A stretch of 64,000 nucleotides of DNA from Delphinus delphis (Eukaryota > Chordata > Mammalia > Artiodactyla > Delphinidae): positions 63,743,740 through 63,807,739 of the forward strand of contig NC_082691.1 in NCBI RefSeq assembly GCF_949987515.2, given 5' to 3'. Positions 50,132 to 61,409 of the stretch are shown piece after piece; positions within the stretch are counted from its first letter, which is position 1, and the number at the start of each line of letters is the position of its first letter. The notes under the pieces are model-generated. The model had not been told where the DNA came from. It saw nothing but the letters and a program-made list of their open reading frames with translations, and ran no database searches. The position numbers and the translations under genes are program-made.

Positions 50132-51960
50132 AAAAGAATGAAGTTGGAACACTCCTTAACACCATACACAAAAAGAAACTCAAAATGGAGTAAAGACGTA
50201 AATGTAAGGTCAGACACTATTAAACTCTTAGTAGAAATCATAGGCAGAACACTCTATGACATAAAACACAGCAAGATCCTTTTTGATCCACCTCCTAGAG
50301 ACATGGAAATAAAAACAAAAGTAAACAAATGGGACCTAATGAAACTTAAAAGCTTTTGCACAGCAAAGGAAACCATAAACAAGACTAAAAGACAACCCTC
50401 AGGATGGGAGAAAATATTTGCAAATGAAGCAATTGACAAAGGATTAATCTCCACAATTTACAAGCAGCTCAATATCAATAAAGCAGACAACCCAATCCAA
50501 AAGTGGGCAGAAGACCTAAATAGACATTTCTCCAAAGAAGGTGTACAGATTGCCAACAGACACATGAAAGGGTGGTAAACATCAGTAATCATTAGAGAAA
50601 TGCAGATCAAAACTACAATGAGGTATCACCTCACACTGGTCAGAATGGCCATCATCAATAAATCTAGAAACAATAAATGCTGGAGAGGGTGTGGAGAAAA
50701 GGGAGCCCTCTTGCAGTGTTGGTGGGAATGTAAATTGATACAGCCACTATGGAGAACAGTATGGAGGTTCCTTAAAAAACTAAAAACAGAGCTACTATAC
50801 GACCCAGCAACCCCACTACTCGGCATATACCCTGAGAAAACCATAATTCAAAAAGAGTCATGTACCACTTGACTGTTCATTTCAGCTCTGTTTACAATAA
50901 CCAGGACATGGAAGCAACCTAAGTGTCCATTGATACTTAGAAGATGTGGCACATATATGTGATGGAATATTACTCAGCCATAAAAAGAAACGAAATTGAG
51001 TTATTTGTAGTGAGGTGGGTGGACCTAGAGTCTGTCATACAGACTGAAATAAGTCAGAAAGAGACAAACAAATACTGTATGCTAACACATATATATGGAA
51101 TGTAAAAAAAAAAAAAAACGGTTCTGAAGAAAGTAGGCGCAGGACAGGAAGACACAGATGTAGAGAATTGACTTGAGGACACAGGGAGGGGGAAGGGCAA
51201 GCTGGGAAGAAGTGAGAGAGTGCCATGGACCTATATGTACTGCCAAATGTAAAATAGATAGCTAGTCGGAAGCAGCCGCATAGCACAGGGAGATCAGGTA
51301 GGTGCTTTGTAACCACCTAGAGGGGTGGGATATGGAGGGTGGGAAGGAGACGGAAGAGGGAGGAGATATGGGGATTTATATATATGTATAGCTGATTCAC
51401 TTTGTTATAAAGCAGAAACTAACACACATTTGTGAAGCAATTATACTCCAAAAAAGATGTTTAAAAAAAAAAAAAAAAAGACTGGAGTGAGGGGAAGACT
51501 GGGGAAGCTCCAAGGGGAATGATATGACAGCAGAGAATACCAGGGTGTTTGCCATGCACCATGGCAGGCATACTTAGTGTATTTTATTCCTTATATAATT
51601 GAAAAGAGTATGACTAGGGGAATGAGAGCAGATATATTCTTGAATTCTGGCTGAGGGTGACAAATTGAAGTTAAAAACCAATTTAAAGAGGTAATATATT
51701 TATAGAATTTGTCAACGTACCTTTGGGAATATAAATAAATATTTCACATGCACATATTGTATTACCTTAAGTTCCTTAAGCAAAAAGACTAAGGTAATTT
51801 TTGTACTCCCAACATTTCTTTCTTTATGAAATTGCACATAATAATTGTTCAATAAATGGTGAACTAAATAAAATAGGTAACTTTGATCTCAGAAAGTGTA
51901 CAGTCTCTTTGTAGAGACTGAATATAATCATCTGGTAGGTTAAATAAGAGTACATGGTTG

Positions 51961-52144
51961 GGGCTTCCCTGGTGGCACAGTGGTTGAGAGTCCGCCTGCT
52001 GATGCAGGGGACGTGGGTTCGTGCCCCGGTCCTGGAAGATCCCACATGCCACGGAGCGGCTGTGCCCGTGAGCCATGGCCACTGAGCCTGCGGGTCCGGA
52101 GCCTGGGCTCCGCAACAGGAGAGGCCCACATACCGCAAAAAAAA
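51961..52144 (+). mobile_element. CHR-2-type SINE with short 3' body
   Basis: A perfect 15-bp duplication AAGAGTACATGGTTG (51946-51960 and 52145-52159) bounds it. Near its 3' end the ccacaacagtgagaggcccgc segment present in other copies is partly absent (gagaggcccacataccgc), so this is a slightly deleted variant. Confidence 0.94.
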
Positions 52145-52264
52145 AAGAGTACATGGTTGTATGTATTAACTGCACAGTAAACTGTAGAATTCTCTATATA
52201 AATTCAGAGAAATGCATTGTTATGAGGTGGTTAAAATTGATAGATAATCTTTGGATTATTTAAA

Positions 52265-52470
52265 GTTTAGCTGAAGTTCCAATCCCTGCTCTGTTATTAA
52301 TTGGCTAGATGACCTTGCAGATTATTTAAACTCTTCTGTTGCTATATTTATTCTTCTGTAAAATGGGGCTATTGTTATATAGCCAGTAGCCTATTGGGCT
52401 GAGAGTGAATGTGCAGTGCTTTAGATAGTGATTGGCACATATAAGGCTTCTATAGATGGTAGAGAAATAA
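52265..52470 (+). mobile_element. MIR
   Basis: Diverged MIR with ccaatccctgctctgttatt, gctagatgaccttgcagatt and cttctgtaaaatggggctat. A further MIR-like piece follows at about 52560-52660. Confidence 0.65.
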
Positions 52471-52719
52471 AGGTTTCTTGGGGTAGGTGAGACTGAAGCC
52501 AGATCCTGAGGAATAGGTAGAGTTTAGACAATTGGGGAAGAAGGATATATACCATGAATTATTGGTCTGACATTTAAATTGCTTTGTGACCTTTGGCAAG
52601 TCTCTGAAATTCTCTGTGCCTGGTTTTCCTTCTTATAAAAAATGGGTTTTTGTAGTTATAGTGCTTGATGTATACATAGCTGGTGCTCTTATAATAGTTG
52701 CTCTTATCATAGATGTGGT

Positions 52720-52771
52720 TATTGTCACTGATGTCATCATCATTGTCATCATTGTTGTCATCATAATCATC
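52720..52771. repeat. Imperfect TCA trinucleotide repeat
   Basis: Repeated tcatcat and ttgtcatca units; the aspartate-rich frame on the minus strand is a by-product. Confidence 0.85.
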
Positions 52772-53421
52772 AGGGTAGGAGATAGACAAGACTTTGGCTG
52801 TCTTGGAGCTGATGTGTCAGGGAATGGAGGGAATGGAGGGAACCAAGATTTATAATTGGGGAAGGGTCTTATTGCAAAATCTCTCTTCAAATGAAAGAAC
52901 TATTAGAAAAATAGAAAACTTTGATTATGTTTACAGGGATTTAAGCTGCCTACTGTGTCCAGGATGTGGGCTTTCTATAGAATAAATTTTATTTCACATC
53001 AATTTTTTGAAACAAACTAGTGATACCAGGTTGTACTTTTGCAATGGCTGTTTTCTTACCTTTTTTTGTTATGTTTGTTTGTTTTTTACCATTTGAGTAA
53101 AGCTCTTTTTAGAAGGATCCAAATTTTGTGTTTTTACCATACTGAAACCTATTATAAGATACATAGTTAAAATGACTATGCAGCTTGCTGTTGTGACCAC
53201 ATACCTTTGGAATGAGCTTTGAAGATGTTAAGTTGTTGATGCAGAAAATCACGATAAGGCAGTAGAATTATTTTTATTAAGCCAGTAGAAATTATATCTA
53301 TATTCCAAAAAAGAAATCTTTGTCCTTTTGGTATTCATGTCAGAGTTAGTGATAATTCATATAGTTTCAGCTACTAGTTATGTGTTAATAAGCCTTTTCC
53401 TTAATTATTTTTTCTCTTTAG

Positions 53422-53594
53422 AACGATATCGCATCCAGAGTGAACAATTTGAGGATCTTTGGCTCATAACAAATGAGCTTATTATCCGCCTTCAGGAATA
53501 TTTTGAAAAACAGGGAATCAAAGATTTCGCATGTTCTTTTTCTGGATCTATGCCCCTTCAAGAATATTTCGAGTTGATCGATCATCATTTTGAG
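53422..53594 (+). CDS. BBS9: BBS9 internal exon: platform region into helical part
   Basis: The acceptor is attattttttctctttag; the donor gag|gtgtgt departs from the gtragt consensus at the last position. It encodes RYRIQSEQFEDLWLITNELI, then IRLQEYFEKQGIKDFACSFS, then GSMPLQEYFELIDHHFE, about residues 596-653 in human BBS9. The first half looks helical with regular hydrophobics. Phase 1 in, phase 0 out (173 bp), so skipping would shift the frame. The open frame continues about 70 bp into the intron, which is not coding. Confidence 0.97.
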
Positions 53595-54468
53595 GTGTGT
53601 ATGATCATAACCCGTATCATCTGTAATTTTTCAATATATGAAAGAAAGATGCTACAGAGGTAAGGATTCTAGTATACATGCTATTAGGCAGTGTACATCA
53701 AGTTGTTATTCTTATGTGGATGGTGGGGTTGTGAACCTGTTCCTGCCCTCTTGCCCAGTTTGTGATCAATTGCACACTTTTACAGAGTGGCTGCCTGGAG
53801 CTGTGGTCTGGCCTCAGAACAGAGCTGGTTTAATTCTCCCACATGGGGATTTAACCTTTGACCCCAATAACCCAGTGTTAAAACTATTTGAGCTTATTGG
53901 CAGCCAATTGGCTAACTAATTCTAGCAGGCCATAAATGAGGTGTGATTATAAAGTAAAGTGATTTTTCCTTTTCATTTTTAACAAGCACACCAGAACTTC
54001 TGCATCTGAATGAGGGTTAATCACGTAAAATATTCTCCAGTATCTGGCACAATGGGTGCTTAGTAAATGCTGAATGATTAAATGTCTAAATTAATGAGAT
54101 CTGACAGTGACTTTGTTGCCTGGATATATTTGCATTTCTTCTTTGGAAGTACCTTCAGAGCCTGTGTTAGATTCTCTTGAGTATCTTGAGGGTGTCAAAT
54201 CTTCATCCTTTGAAGATTGACTTGATATTTGGAAATAGTCAGGAGTCATGTTTTGTGAAAAAAATTGGACAATGAAAGTCATTGTTTTAAGTCCCATGTG
54301 TTAAAAAAAAAATTCACCAGGCTTTTATTTGCCTATAAGTAGACTCTGTAGGGAATTACAAAGAGGAATTTCAAAAAAATTTTGCACTTTGTTTAAGGAA
54401 ACATTGGTTCCCTAGAGTGGCTACTTTTTAAGGAATCAATAGGTTTTGCATTTCAATTTGTAAACTAT

Positions 54469-54583
54469 GGTGTGTGTTGTGTGTGTGTGTGTGTGTGTGC
54501 ACGTGCGTGCGTGTGTGTGTGTGTGTGTGTTAATGAGAGAGAGAGAGGATGGGAGAGAGAAAGAGGGAGTGAGAGAGAGAATA
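54469..54583. repeat. Compound GT then GA microsatellite
   Basis: A GT run with an interior gcacgtgcgtgcgtg variation, followed by ttaat and a GA/GGA-rich run. Confidence 0.95.
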
Positions 54584-55225
54584 CGTCATGTAAATTGTCA
54601 GTCACATGAACATTCTACTTAATGTTCAGTCCCTTGAACATTCTAAGAGCATTGACTTTAACCTACAAATAAAGACTTCTTTGAATACAGTGTGAACATA
54701 AAGGGAAAATTTCAGTGCATACCACCCCATTGCAGATAACACGGCATTATCAAATAAATTGAATTTATTTGGGTCTTCCCTCATCTAAGCTGATAATATT
54801 GTATAGGACAGTATACTTTGACCAAATTGTGGCACCAAAATCAATAGTTTGGGAAATATGTTTAGGTACTCTAAGTATTGAGAACCTTTATAATTCTCTA
54901 GGATATATCTTAAGAAATTCCTGCTTCACTGTGCAAAACTGGGGTCCAGTGACTTATGGAAGAGAGTCCACAGAAAGACTATACTAATTACCTATTTGTA
55001 ATATTTAAAATAAAAAAATATTAGATTCTAATTGACTATGTTTGACATACAGTCCGCCTCCCTCCTCCCCGCCTTATTTGCTGGCTAGTAAATCCCTGGA
55101 GTTTCTACATCAGGGACATTTCCTTTCTGGGGAGGGACTTAGGGAATGTGGTGAACTATAGGCACTTTTGTTACACAGTTAAAAAGGGCATGCTATACTT
55201 CCTTTGCTCTCTGGCCCCGCTCTAC

Positions 55226-55495
55226 TTTTTTTTTTTTTGCGGTACGCGGGCCTCCGGGAGCACAGGCTCCAGCGGCCATGGCTCATGGGCCCAGCCACTC
55301 CGCGGCATGTGGGATCTTCTCCAGCGGCCATGGCTCATGGGCCCAGCCACTCCGCGGCATGTGGGATCTTCTCCAGCGGCCATGGCTCATGGGCCCAGCC
55401 ACTCCGCGGCATGTGGGATCTTCCCGGACCCGGGCACGAACCCACATCCCCTGCATTGGCAGGCAGACTCTCAACCACTGCGCCACCAGGGAAGC
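55226..55495 (-). mobile_element. Rearranged CHR-2-type SINE with internal triplication
   Basis: The ends are normal (poly-T then gcggtacgcgggcctc on the left, gccaccagggaagcc on the right) and a TACTTTT... duplication flanks it. Inside, two short segments are missing compared with other copies, and a 52-bp unit is repeated three times (see the separate repeat entry). Confidence 0.9.
55267..55422. repeat. 52-bp tandem repeat, three copies, within a SINE
   Basis: The unit starts ctccagcggccatggctcat and ends gtgggatctt. Copies begin at 55267, 55319 and 55371 and appear identical. The identity implies recent expansion, or homogenisation, after the SINE inserted or in its source copy. Confidence 0.95.
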
Positions 55496-55574
55496 CGTAC
55501 TTTTTTTTTTTTTTTTTTTTTTTAATATGACTTTAAACTTTGAATCAAGGTGGCTTTTGGAATCTATGTGTCCC

Positions 55575-55690
55575 TTAGTGTAAGCTCCCTGAAGACAGGA
55601 ATTTTTGTCTGTTTTATTCATTGTTGTAATTCCTAGAGTCTAGAACACTGCGTGGCACTAAGATCAATAAATATTTGTTAAATGTTGAAA
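55575..55690 (+). mobile_element. L2 3' end
   Basis: The pattern gtaagctccctgaagacagg ... gaacactgcgtggcac ... aataaatatttgttaaatg matches the conserved L2 tail. Confidence 0.65.
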
Positions 55691-56239
55691 TTCTGACATG
55701 TGAAAACATTTCAATCACTGCTGTTTTGTTACACATTCAAAGAAATGATAACCTGGCTGATGTCTCAGTTTTGAGAATATTTAAAAAATTTTTTGTTTTA
55801 TGAATTGAGGAAATAAAGTATTATAGCAGGAAATCATATAATTAAAAGGGTGAATTATTGATAACTCTAATATTCTTTTTTAAAAATTTAGTTGTTATGT
55901 CACTTAACTTTTGGTGATGAAAGTTTTTTTTTTTCCTTCAAGAGAATATACTTTGATTTAGTTAGCTACTTAATGCTTCTGAAACTGGGGTTAAAAGAAG
56001 TTAATAAAATTCCAAGTTTTTTTTCCAATCATGTGTCTGTTCTCCATACATGCACTGAAAAGGTAAGGAAGTTTGGTTTGATATCAGAAATGTAAACTAT
56101 AATATGTTTGATTTCTGAACATTTTGAATATGATATTTACTTCAGAACTAGTTATGACTGTTTTGTTAAGTTGAATTAGCAGTTCACATGATCTGGGTTC
56201 ATGGAGTATTCCCTATGACTTTGACTAGCTTTCTTTATT

Positions 56240-57100
56240 TTAATTGTATTAAATTCAAAAGTTATGAGAGGAGTTATACTGAAAAGAGTCGTTTCTGATT
56301 CTCATCCTCCCACTATTCAGTCTCCTCTTTGGAGGCAATTTTTGGTGTACAGTTTCTTGTTACCCTTCTAGAACTATTCTATGCAGTCACAACTATGTTA
56401 CTATATAGATTAAAAAAAATACATGAATGATATTCTGTATTTCAGTTTTGCTTTGTTTCATTCAATGCATCTTTGGCTAGCATTGCTTATCAGTACCTGG
56501 TGGTCCTGCAAAGTCCTCTTTATTTATTCAACCTGTTCCTCTATTGATGAGTATTTTGATTATTAACATTATCTTACTATAATAGCAACAGAAAAAATCC
56601 TATAATGAATATCCTTGTGTGTACATTACTTTTTGCAAGCTCACCCCTAGGATAAATTCCTGGAAGTGGGATTGACAGGTCAAACGCTGTATGTTTGAGA
56701 GCTATTTGTATTAACTTTTCTGTGAATTTTGCCCACTTTTCTATTGGATTGTTGCTCTTCTTCTTACTCATTTGTTTGGGTTGTGGTCCTTTTTCATCAA
56801 TTTGTAGATGCTTTCTAGATATTATACGCATGGTTTTTTGTCTCTGTGGTTATTGCTATTATTTTTTACAGTTTGCTGTTTGTCTTATCACTTTACTTAT
56901 AATGTTTTTCTCTACCTTTTTCCTTAACCACGTAGAATTAAAAAAATGTTTTTTAGTTAGTAATTTATCAGGGGTGTGTGTGTGTATGTGGGCTTTTGAC
57001 TTATAAAGATCTGTCTCATGCTAAGATTATTTTTAAAAATATAATTTTCTCATGCTTTGTTGTGTTTAAACTTTTGATTCCTCTGCAGTTGATTTTGTTG
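56240..57100 (-). mobile_element. Old L1-like segment, antisense
   Basis: Motifs such as ctcctctattgatgagt-type text near 56530 and taggataaattcctggaagt near 56650 match the complement of old L1 ORF2 ends. No frame remains. Confidence 0.55.
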
Positions 57101-57415
57101 TAAAGACTGGGGGAAAAATCCTTGTTCCTTTTTTCCCTTATGTATTTAATCAGTTATCACAAACATTTATTGAATGATCTATCTTTACCCCAATGACAAC
57201 TGGGCCATTTTTACTAAATTTCTATTTGACCTATTTCACTGTATCACCTATGTATTCATGTATCAAATATCACAGTTTTAATTCTCTGAACTCTGTAACA
57301 CACTTAAATTTCTTCTTTACTCTTTTCAAACTTTTATTGGCATTGCCAGTATCCTTACTTTAGACACGTTTTGTTGTGCACATTTAACCTGAATTAAAGA
57401 AATTCTTCATTGTAG

Positions 57416-57568
57416 TTGCGGATAAATGGTGAAAAATTAGAAGAACTCTTATCTGAAAGAGCTGTACAATTTCGGGCCATTCAACGCCGGCTATTAACAA
57501 GGTTCAAAGATAAAACACCTGCTCCTCTCCAACACCTGGACACCTTGCTAGATGGAACTTACAAGCAG
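57416..57568 (+). CDS. BBS9: BBS9 internal exon: start of C-terminal helical region
   Basis: The acceptor is gaaattcttcattgtag and the donor is cag|gttagt. It encodes 51 codons: LRINGEKLEELLSERAVQFR, then AIQRRLLTRFKDKTPAPLQH, then LDTLLDGTYKQ, about residues 654-704 of human BBS9. The charged, leucine-rich pattern fits the helical hairpin after the platform domain. It is phase 0 on both sides, so it can be skipped in frame. It is the last BBS9 exon in the window; I looked for the next human segment (beginning VIALADAVEENQ) through to 64000 and did not find it. Confidence 0.97.
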
Positions 57569-57674
57569 GTTAGTATAATAACAGTGATAGTTTTATACTA
57601 CTGGATATAATTTTTTCCCTCACCCTAGAGTCATGTACCAGACTATCAAGATAAGGTATTTCTTTCCTATGTAT

Positions 57675-57890
57675 TATGGAGCAGGAAATAGCACACAGGC
57701 TTTAGGGTCAGAATTTAAAGTCAAGCTCTGCCACTTTCTAATTATGTGACCTTGCGTAAATTAGATTAGCTCCATCCGTATTTTACTTCCCAGGGTTGTT
57801 GTGAGGATTTTCCATCTCTTATGTGAAGCACGCAGCTTAATGCCAGGCACATAGGATATGCTCGATAAATAGTACTATTATGATTAGTGT
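57675..57890 (+). mobile_element. MIR
   Basis: Contains aggctttagggtcagaattt, attatgtgaccttgcgtaaa, gggttgttgtgaggattttc and an ataaatagtactattatg tail. Confidence 0.75.
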
Positions 57891-58009
57891 TATTATTGGA
57901 CAATTCTTAGTACATCCCATAATTATCATCATAATTCTCAAATTGTCTTATAGAGCAATTAGATTACACTTCTAGTTTTATGTCAGTTGATGCTTTGAGA
58001 TGGAATTCT

Positions 58010-58880
58010 CTTTTTAAAATTTATTTTATTAAAGTGTAGTTGGTTTACAATGTGTAAATTTCGTTTGTACAGCAAAGTGATTCAGTTATACATATATACA
58101 TTCTTTTTCATATTCTTTTCCATTATGGTTTATCACAGGATATTGAATATAATTTCCTGTGCTATAGAGTAAGACCTTGTTGTTCATCCATTCTGTATAT
58201 AATAGTTTGCATCTGCTAATCCCAAACTCCCAATCCATCCTGCACCATCCCCCTGGCAACCACAAGTCTGTTCTCTATGTCTGTGAGTCTCTTACATAGG
58301 TAAGTTCGTTTATATCATATTTTATATTACACATATAAGTGATATCATATGGTATTTGTCTTTCTCTTTCTGACTTACTACACTTAGTACGAGAATCTCT
58401 AGGTCCATCCATGTTGCTGTAATCACATTATTTCATTCTTTTTAATGGCTGAGTAGTATTCCATTGTATATATGTACCACATCTTCTTTATCTGTTCATC
58501 TGTCATTGGACATTTAGGTTGTTTCCATGTCTTGGCTATTGTGAATAGTGCTATGAATAGTAGGGGTGCATGTACCTTTTTGAATTATAGTTTTGTCTGG
58601 ATATATACCCAGGAGTGGGCTTGCTGGATCATATGGCACCTCTATTTTTAGTTTTTAAGGAACCTCCATACTGCTTTCCATAGTGGCCACACCAACTTAC
58701 ATTCCCACCAACAGTGAAGGAGGGTTCCCTTTTCTCCATACCCTCTCCAGCATCCGTTATTTGTAGACTTTTTAATGATGGCCATTCTGACCATTGTGAG
58801 GTGGTGCCTCATTGCAGTTTTGATTTGCATTTCTCTAATAATTAGCGATGTTGAGCATCTTTTCACGTGTCTGTTGGTCA
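58010..58880 (-). mobile_element. 5'-truncated L1 with perfect 14-bp duplication
   Basis: TGAGATGGAATTCT occurs at 57996-58009 and 58881-58894, bounding an 871-bp antisense L1 3' end. It begins at aaaatttattttattaaagt (3' terminus) and stops inside ORF2 complement (ttttcacgtgtctgttggtc). An open piece on the minus strand reads [17 protein letters not shown]. It is an artiodactyl-type subfamily older than the 34810 element. Confidence 0.93.
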
Positions 58881-59210
58881 TGAGATGGAATTCTTAAATA
58901 GCCCTTTGTTCTAAATCAAAAAGTCTATTTTCTTCATCTTCCTGATTCGTCCTTCTACCAGTGGTTTATCATTTGCATGACTAGGGTGATCTGGGTCTCA
59001 CTCTTAAGGTATTACGTCTTCAAAAACTATTCAAATTATCATCTCAGGCTTGAAATAATAATTTTTAAATTTCAAATTTCATGGGTCATGCCTCTGTCAG
59101 TTCCACTATAAAGAAGTCAGCTTTGAATAACTGCATTATGTCTTCTCATATTTCTATACAATATCACTGATCTGTTTCAGAATCGGTGTTGGTGATATGA
59201 ATATTCTGTT

Positions 59211-59600
59211 GATTTTTTTATTGAATTTTTTTGTTGAGATAGTTGTGTATTCCCATGCAGTTATAACAAAAAATACAGCTAAATCTCATGTATCCTTTAC
59301 CCCCTTTCTTCCAGTAGTAGCATTTTGTAAAACTATAGCATAATATCACAAACCAGGGTATTGACATTGATAAAATCTATAGATTTTCTTCAGATTTCCA
59401 CAATTTTACTTATACTCATTTGTGGGTGTATTAAGTTCTATACAGTTTTATCACACATGCAGGTTTGTGTATCCACCACCACATTCAAGACACCAAACAG
59501 CTCCATCACACGAGACTCCCTCATGTTGCCTTTTATTAACAGAACTCCCCTCCCGTCCACTGCGCTCTACCACATTCTGTTGTTTTTGAAAGGACGAATC
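59211..59600 (-). mobile_element. Old L1 3'UTR, antisense
   Basis: The segment ttgttgagatagttgtgtat to tgtatccaccaccacattca resembles the complement of an old L1 3'UTR. Short and noncoding. Confidence 0.6.
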
Positions 59601-59754
59601 AGGTATTTTTTTTATATAGTTGGCTTTTCTAGAGGAAAGAAAAATAGCTTACCATGTAAACATCAATAAATGTATTGATAATACATTTGCTTCTTGAAAT
59701 TTTCATTGTTATTTGAAAATTAGTAGCAATTTGAGGGACAGTCTATAACAATAG

Positions 59755-59965
59755 TAGGGTATTGGAAAGAACACTGGGCTTGAAGTCCAAAGACCCCAGT
59801 TCTGTCATGTCACTTATTAGCTATGCGGCTTTTGGCAATTCCCTTACCTTCCCAGAACTTCAGTTTCTTTCTGTAAAATGGAATAACTACTCACTGTGTT
59901 GTTACAAAGATTCTATTCCATAATGGATGTAGAAATGCTTGGTAAATTGTTCTACAAATATAGAC
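59755..59965 (+). mobile_element. MIR-like element
   Basis: Contains gcttgaagtccaaagacccc, ttattagctatgcggctttt and tttctgtaaaatggaataac. Confidence 0.65.
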
Positions 59966-60539
59966 TGCCAGTTTCTTTTGTGCTGGAGCAATTATGTGAC
60001 TCTTAGGTTAGTTGACACTAATGCTCTTTCTGTTCCCAGACTTCTTTTTTCTCTCTTTGGTGCACTTTTTGTTTTGTTTTCCTCCTCCTTCTTCTTCATA
60101 TCTCTTTGATGACTTATCTCATTCTTAGGTTTCTTGCCACACCTGCACTTGGGGCTGAAGAAGCTGAATCTTATCTTTAATGGTGCTGTATCTTTTTGTG
60201 GACACAATGGCAGAGGGGTCTTTAAAGGGGTTTGATGAGGGTGCTTGATTTAATGCTTTCCATATTTTCTATATAGCAAGACTTCCTTTGTCTTTTATAC
60301 ATTCTCAGTTCTGGGGTTTATTTTTTTATGCTTAACTCCAGGTTGGGTTTTTCCATGATTTTTAGTATGGACAAGATGATCAAAACCATAGAGTTTTGCT
60401 TGAATCTATGTGTTAAGTCTCCATTCTTTTTAGATCAAAAAAGAGAATGAACAAGCTTTTGAAAGAAACATATGAATACTATAAGAAATTTGACTTAGTT
60501 TTAATGCAATTTACTACTTAGTTTTATTATATATATTAA

Positions 60540-60830
60540 GATTATACAAAATACTAAATTCTCGAACTTAGTTCTTTATCATCTTCTCAGAAATATGATC
60601 ACTTTTGTATGTTTTTGTGTCTTTCTAGACCTCTTTTCTTTGCATTCAAAAACAAAATGTTGTTTTGTGAGGCTAAAAAATTCATAAATAGTATCATACT
60701 ATACGTATTAGTCTGCCTCTCTTTTTTGTTTTTCTTCCAACAGTATGTACTGGAGCTCTTTTCACACTATGTAGATCTACTTCTCTATTGGTAATGGCTG
60801 CATAGTATTCTGTAATCTAGACATTCTGTA
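60540..60830 (-). mobile_element. Old L1-like fragment
   Basis: The text tatgtactggagctctttt and ggtaatggctgcatagtatt resembles the antisense end of an ancient L1. Low certainty. Confidence 0.4.
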
Positions 60831-61409
60831 GTATGGAAAAACACAGTTTATTGAAAGATAAATCTTAAAAATAGTTTTAATGCTGAGTCTAACACTGAGA
60901 AAAATCCCTTTTAGACAATTCTATTGTGACTAGACAGGTGTATGACATACCTCACTATCACATACCTTTGGTTTAGTGTAAACTTATCTTTATACTTTGC
61001 CTGGCTAGGGGGCAGATTACTTGGATGACTTACTTGGCAGATTAGCCAAGCCCATGAAATAATGATTTGTGCTGGAGCCTGTCCTTACTCTCCATGGCAT
61101 AACACCATTGCATGAGTGTCACTAGATTTGTAAAGTGTGTTCCTAATGTGTCAGTTTAAAATTAGTTCTGCTACCTGTGTGGAGTCCTTGTTTTCTCATG
61201 TGCAAGGGGCTTTTAATTTTCTCTTTTCTGTGCATCTTAGTGCCACTTTAGTTTTAGTTGGATAAGCATTCTGAGCTGTACATTGATAAATTTACTCCTG
61301 TCCATTTATCACCAGGCATCTGGAAGATGCTATATTGTCATCATTTAATGAAGTGGTGATAATTGGTTTATGTGAAAATAGAAGCAGAAGTCAGTATCCT
61401 CCTAAAACT

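Larger units (their letters stand above)
46857..51090 (+). pseudogene. L1 ORF2 remnant, interrupted by two SINEs
   Basis: It starts at 46857 with MVIGTDISIITLNVNGLNAP, then loses frame after a small deletion near 46918. The endonuclease part reappears at 47015-47671 (FSRIDHILGHKSSLG). The reverse transcriptase part includes [19 protein letters not shown] near 48.5 kb and the catalytic FADD at 48944-48955. CHR-2 SINEs sit at 49161 and 49918. The C-terminal region contains [17 protein letters not shown] near 50.72 kb, then decays with several stops towards 51.09 kb. Not functional. Confidence 0.9.
44557..51479 (+). mobile_element. Near full-length L1 in sense orientation, degenerate
   Basis: It begins caaaatggtggagtaggagg, the L1 5' start motif, and runs through a 1.3-kb GC-rich 5'UTR, ORF1 (about 45.9-46.8 kb), ORF2 (46857 to about 51.09 kb) and a 3'UTR ending in poly-A at 51479. 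A weak duplication TGGAGT abuts both ends (44551-44556, 51483-51488). Three SINEs are inserted: a CHR-1-like one in the 5'UTR and two CHR-2 in ORF2. Removing them leaves about 6.3 kb, the normal full length. Many frameshifts and stops make it inactive. Confidence 0.92.
42911..53421 (+). other. BBS9: BBS9 intron, 10.5 kb, hosts a sense L1
   Basis: The first 1.6 kb is unremarkable AT-rich intron. A near full-length plus-strand L1 follows (44557-51479), then a CHR-2 SINE (51961-52144), MIR pieces (about 52265-52470 and 52560-52760) and a TCA/ATC-rich imperfect repeat at about 52720-52771. The last 0.6 kb shows nothing recognisable. Confidence 0.8.
53595..57415 (+). other. BBS9: BBS9 intron, 3.8 kb
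   Basis: It contains a GT/GA microsatellite (about 54469-54583), a rearranged CHR-2 SINE (about 55226-55495), an L2-like tail (about 55575-55690) and an old minus-strand L1-like segment (about 56240-57100). The stretch 53.65-54.45 kb is apparently single-copy. Confidence 0.75.

Noticed and set aside
52574..52855. Asp/Asn-rich or Val/Ile-rich open frames
   Set aside because: They come from an imperfect TCA/ATC microsatellite read in different frames.
55267..55422. Regular short repeats, considered as a CRISPR-like array
   Set aside because: The repeats are directly adjacent with no spacers and are part of a SINE; the window is a mammalian genome.
55892..56095. Open frame with a leucine-rich stretch (YLMLLKLGLKEVNKI) between two BBS9 exons, possible extra exon
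   Set aside because: The flanking exons join in phase 0 and match contiguous human protein without it. It has no convincing acceptor in frame and no known counterpart.
59992..60207. Lysine-rich minus-strand open frame, considered as a processed pseudogene
   Set aside because: I recognise no parent gene and see no poly-A tail or flanking duplication. A protein search of the translated segment could reopen this.
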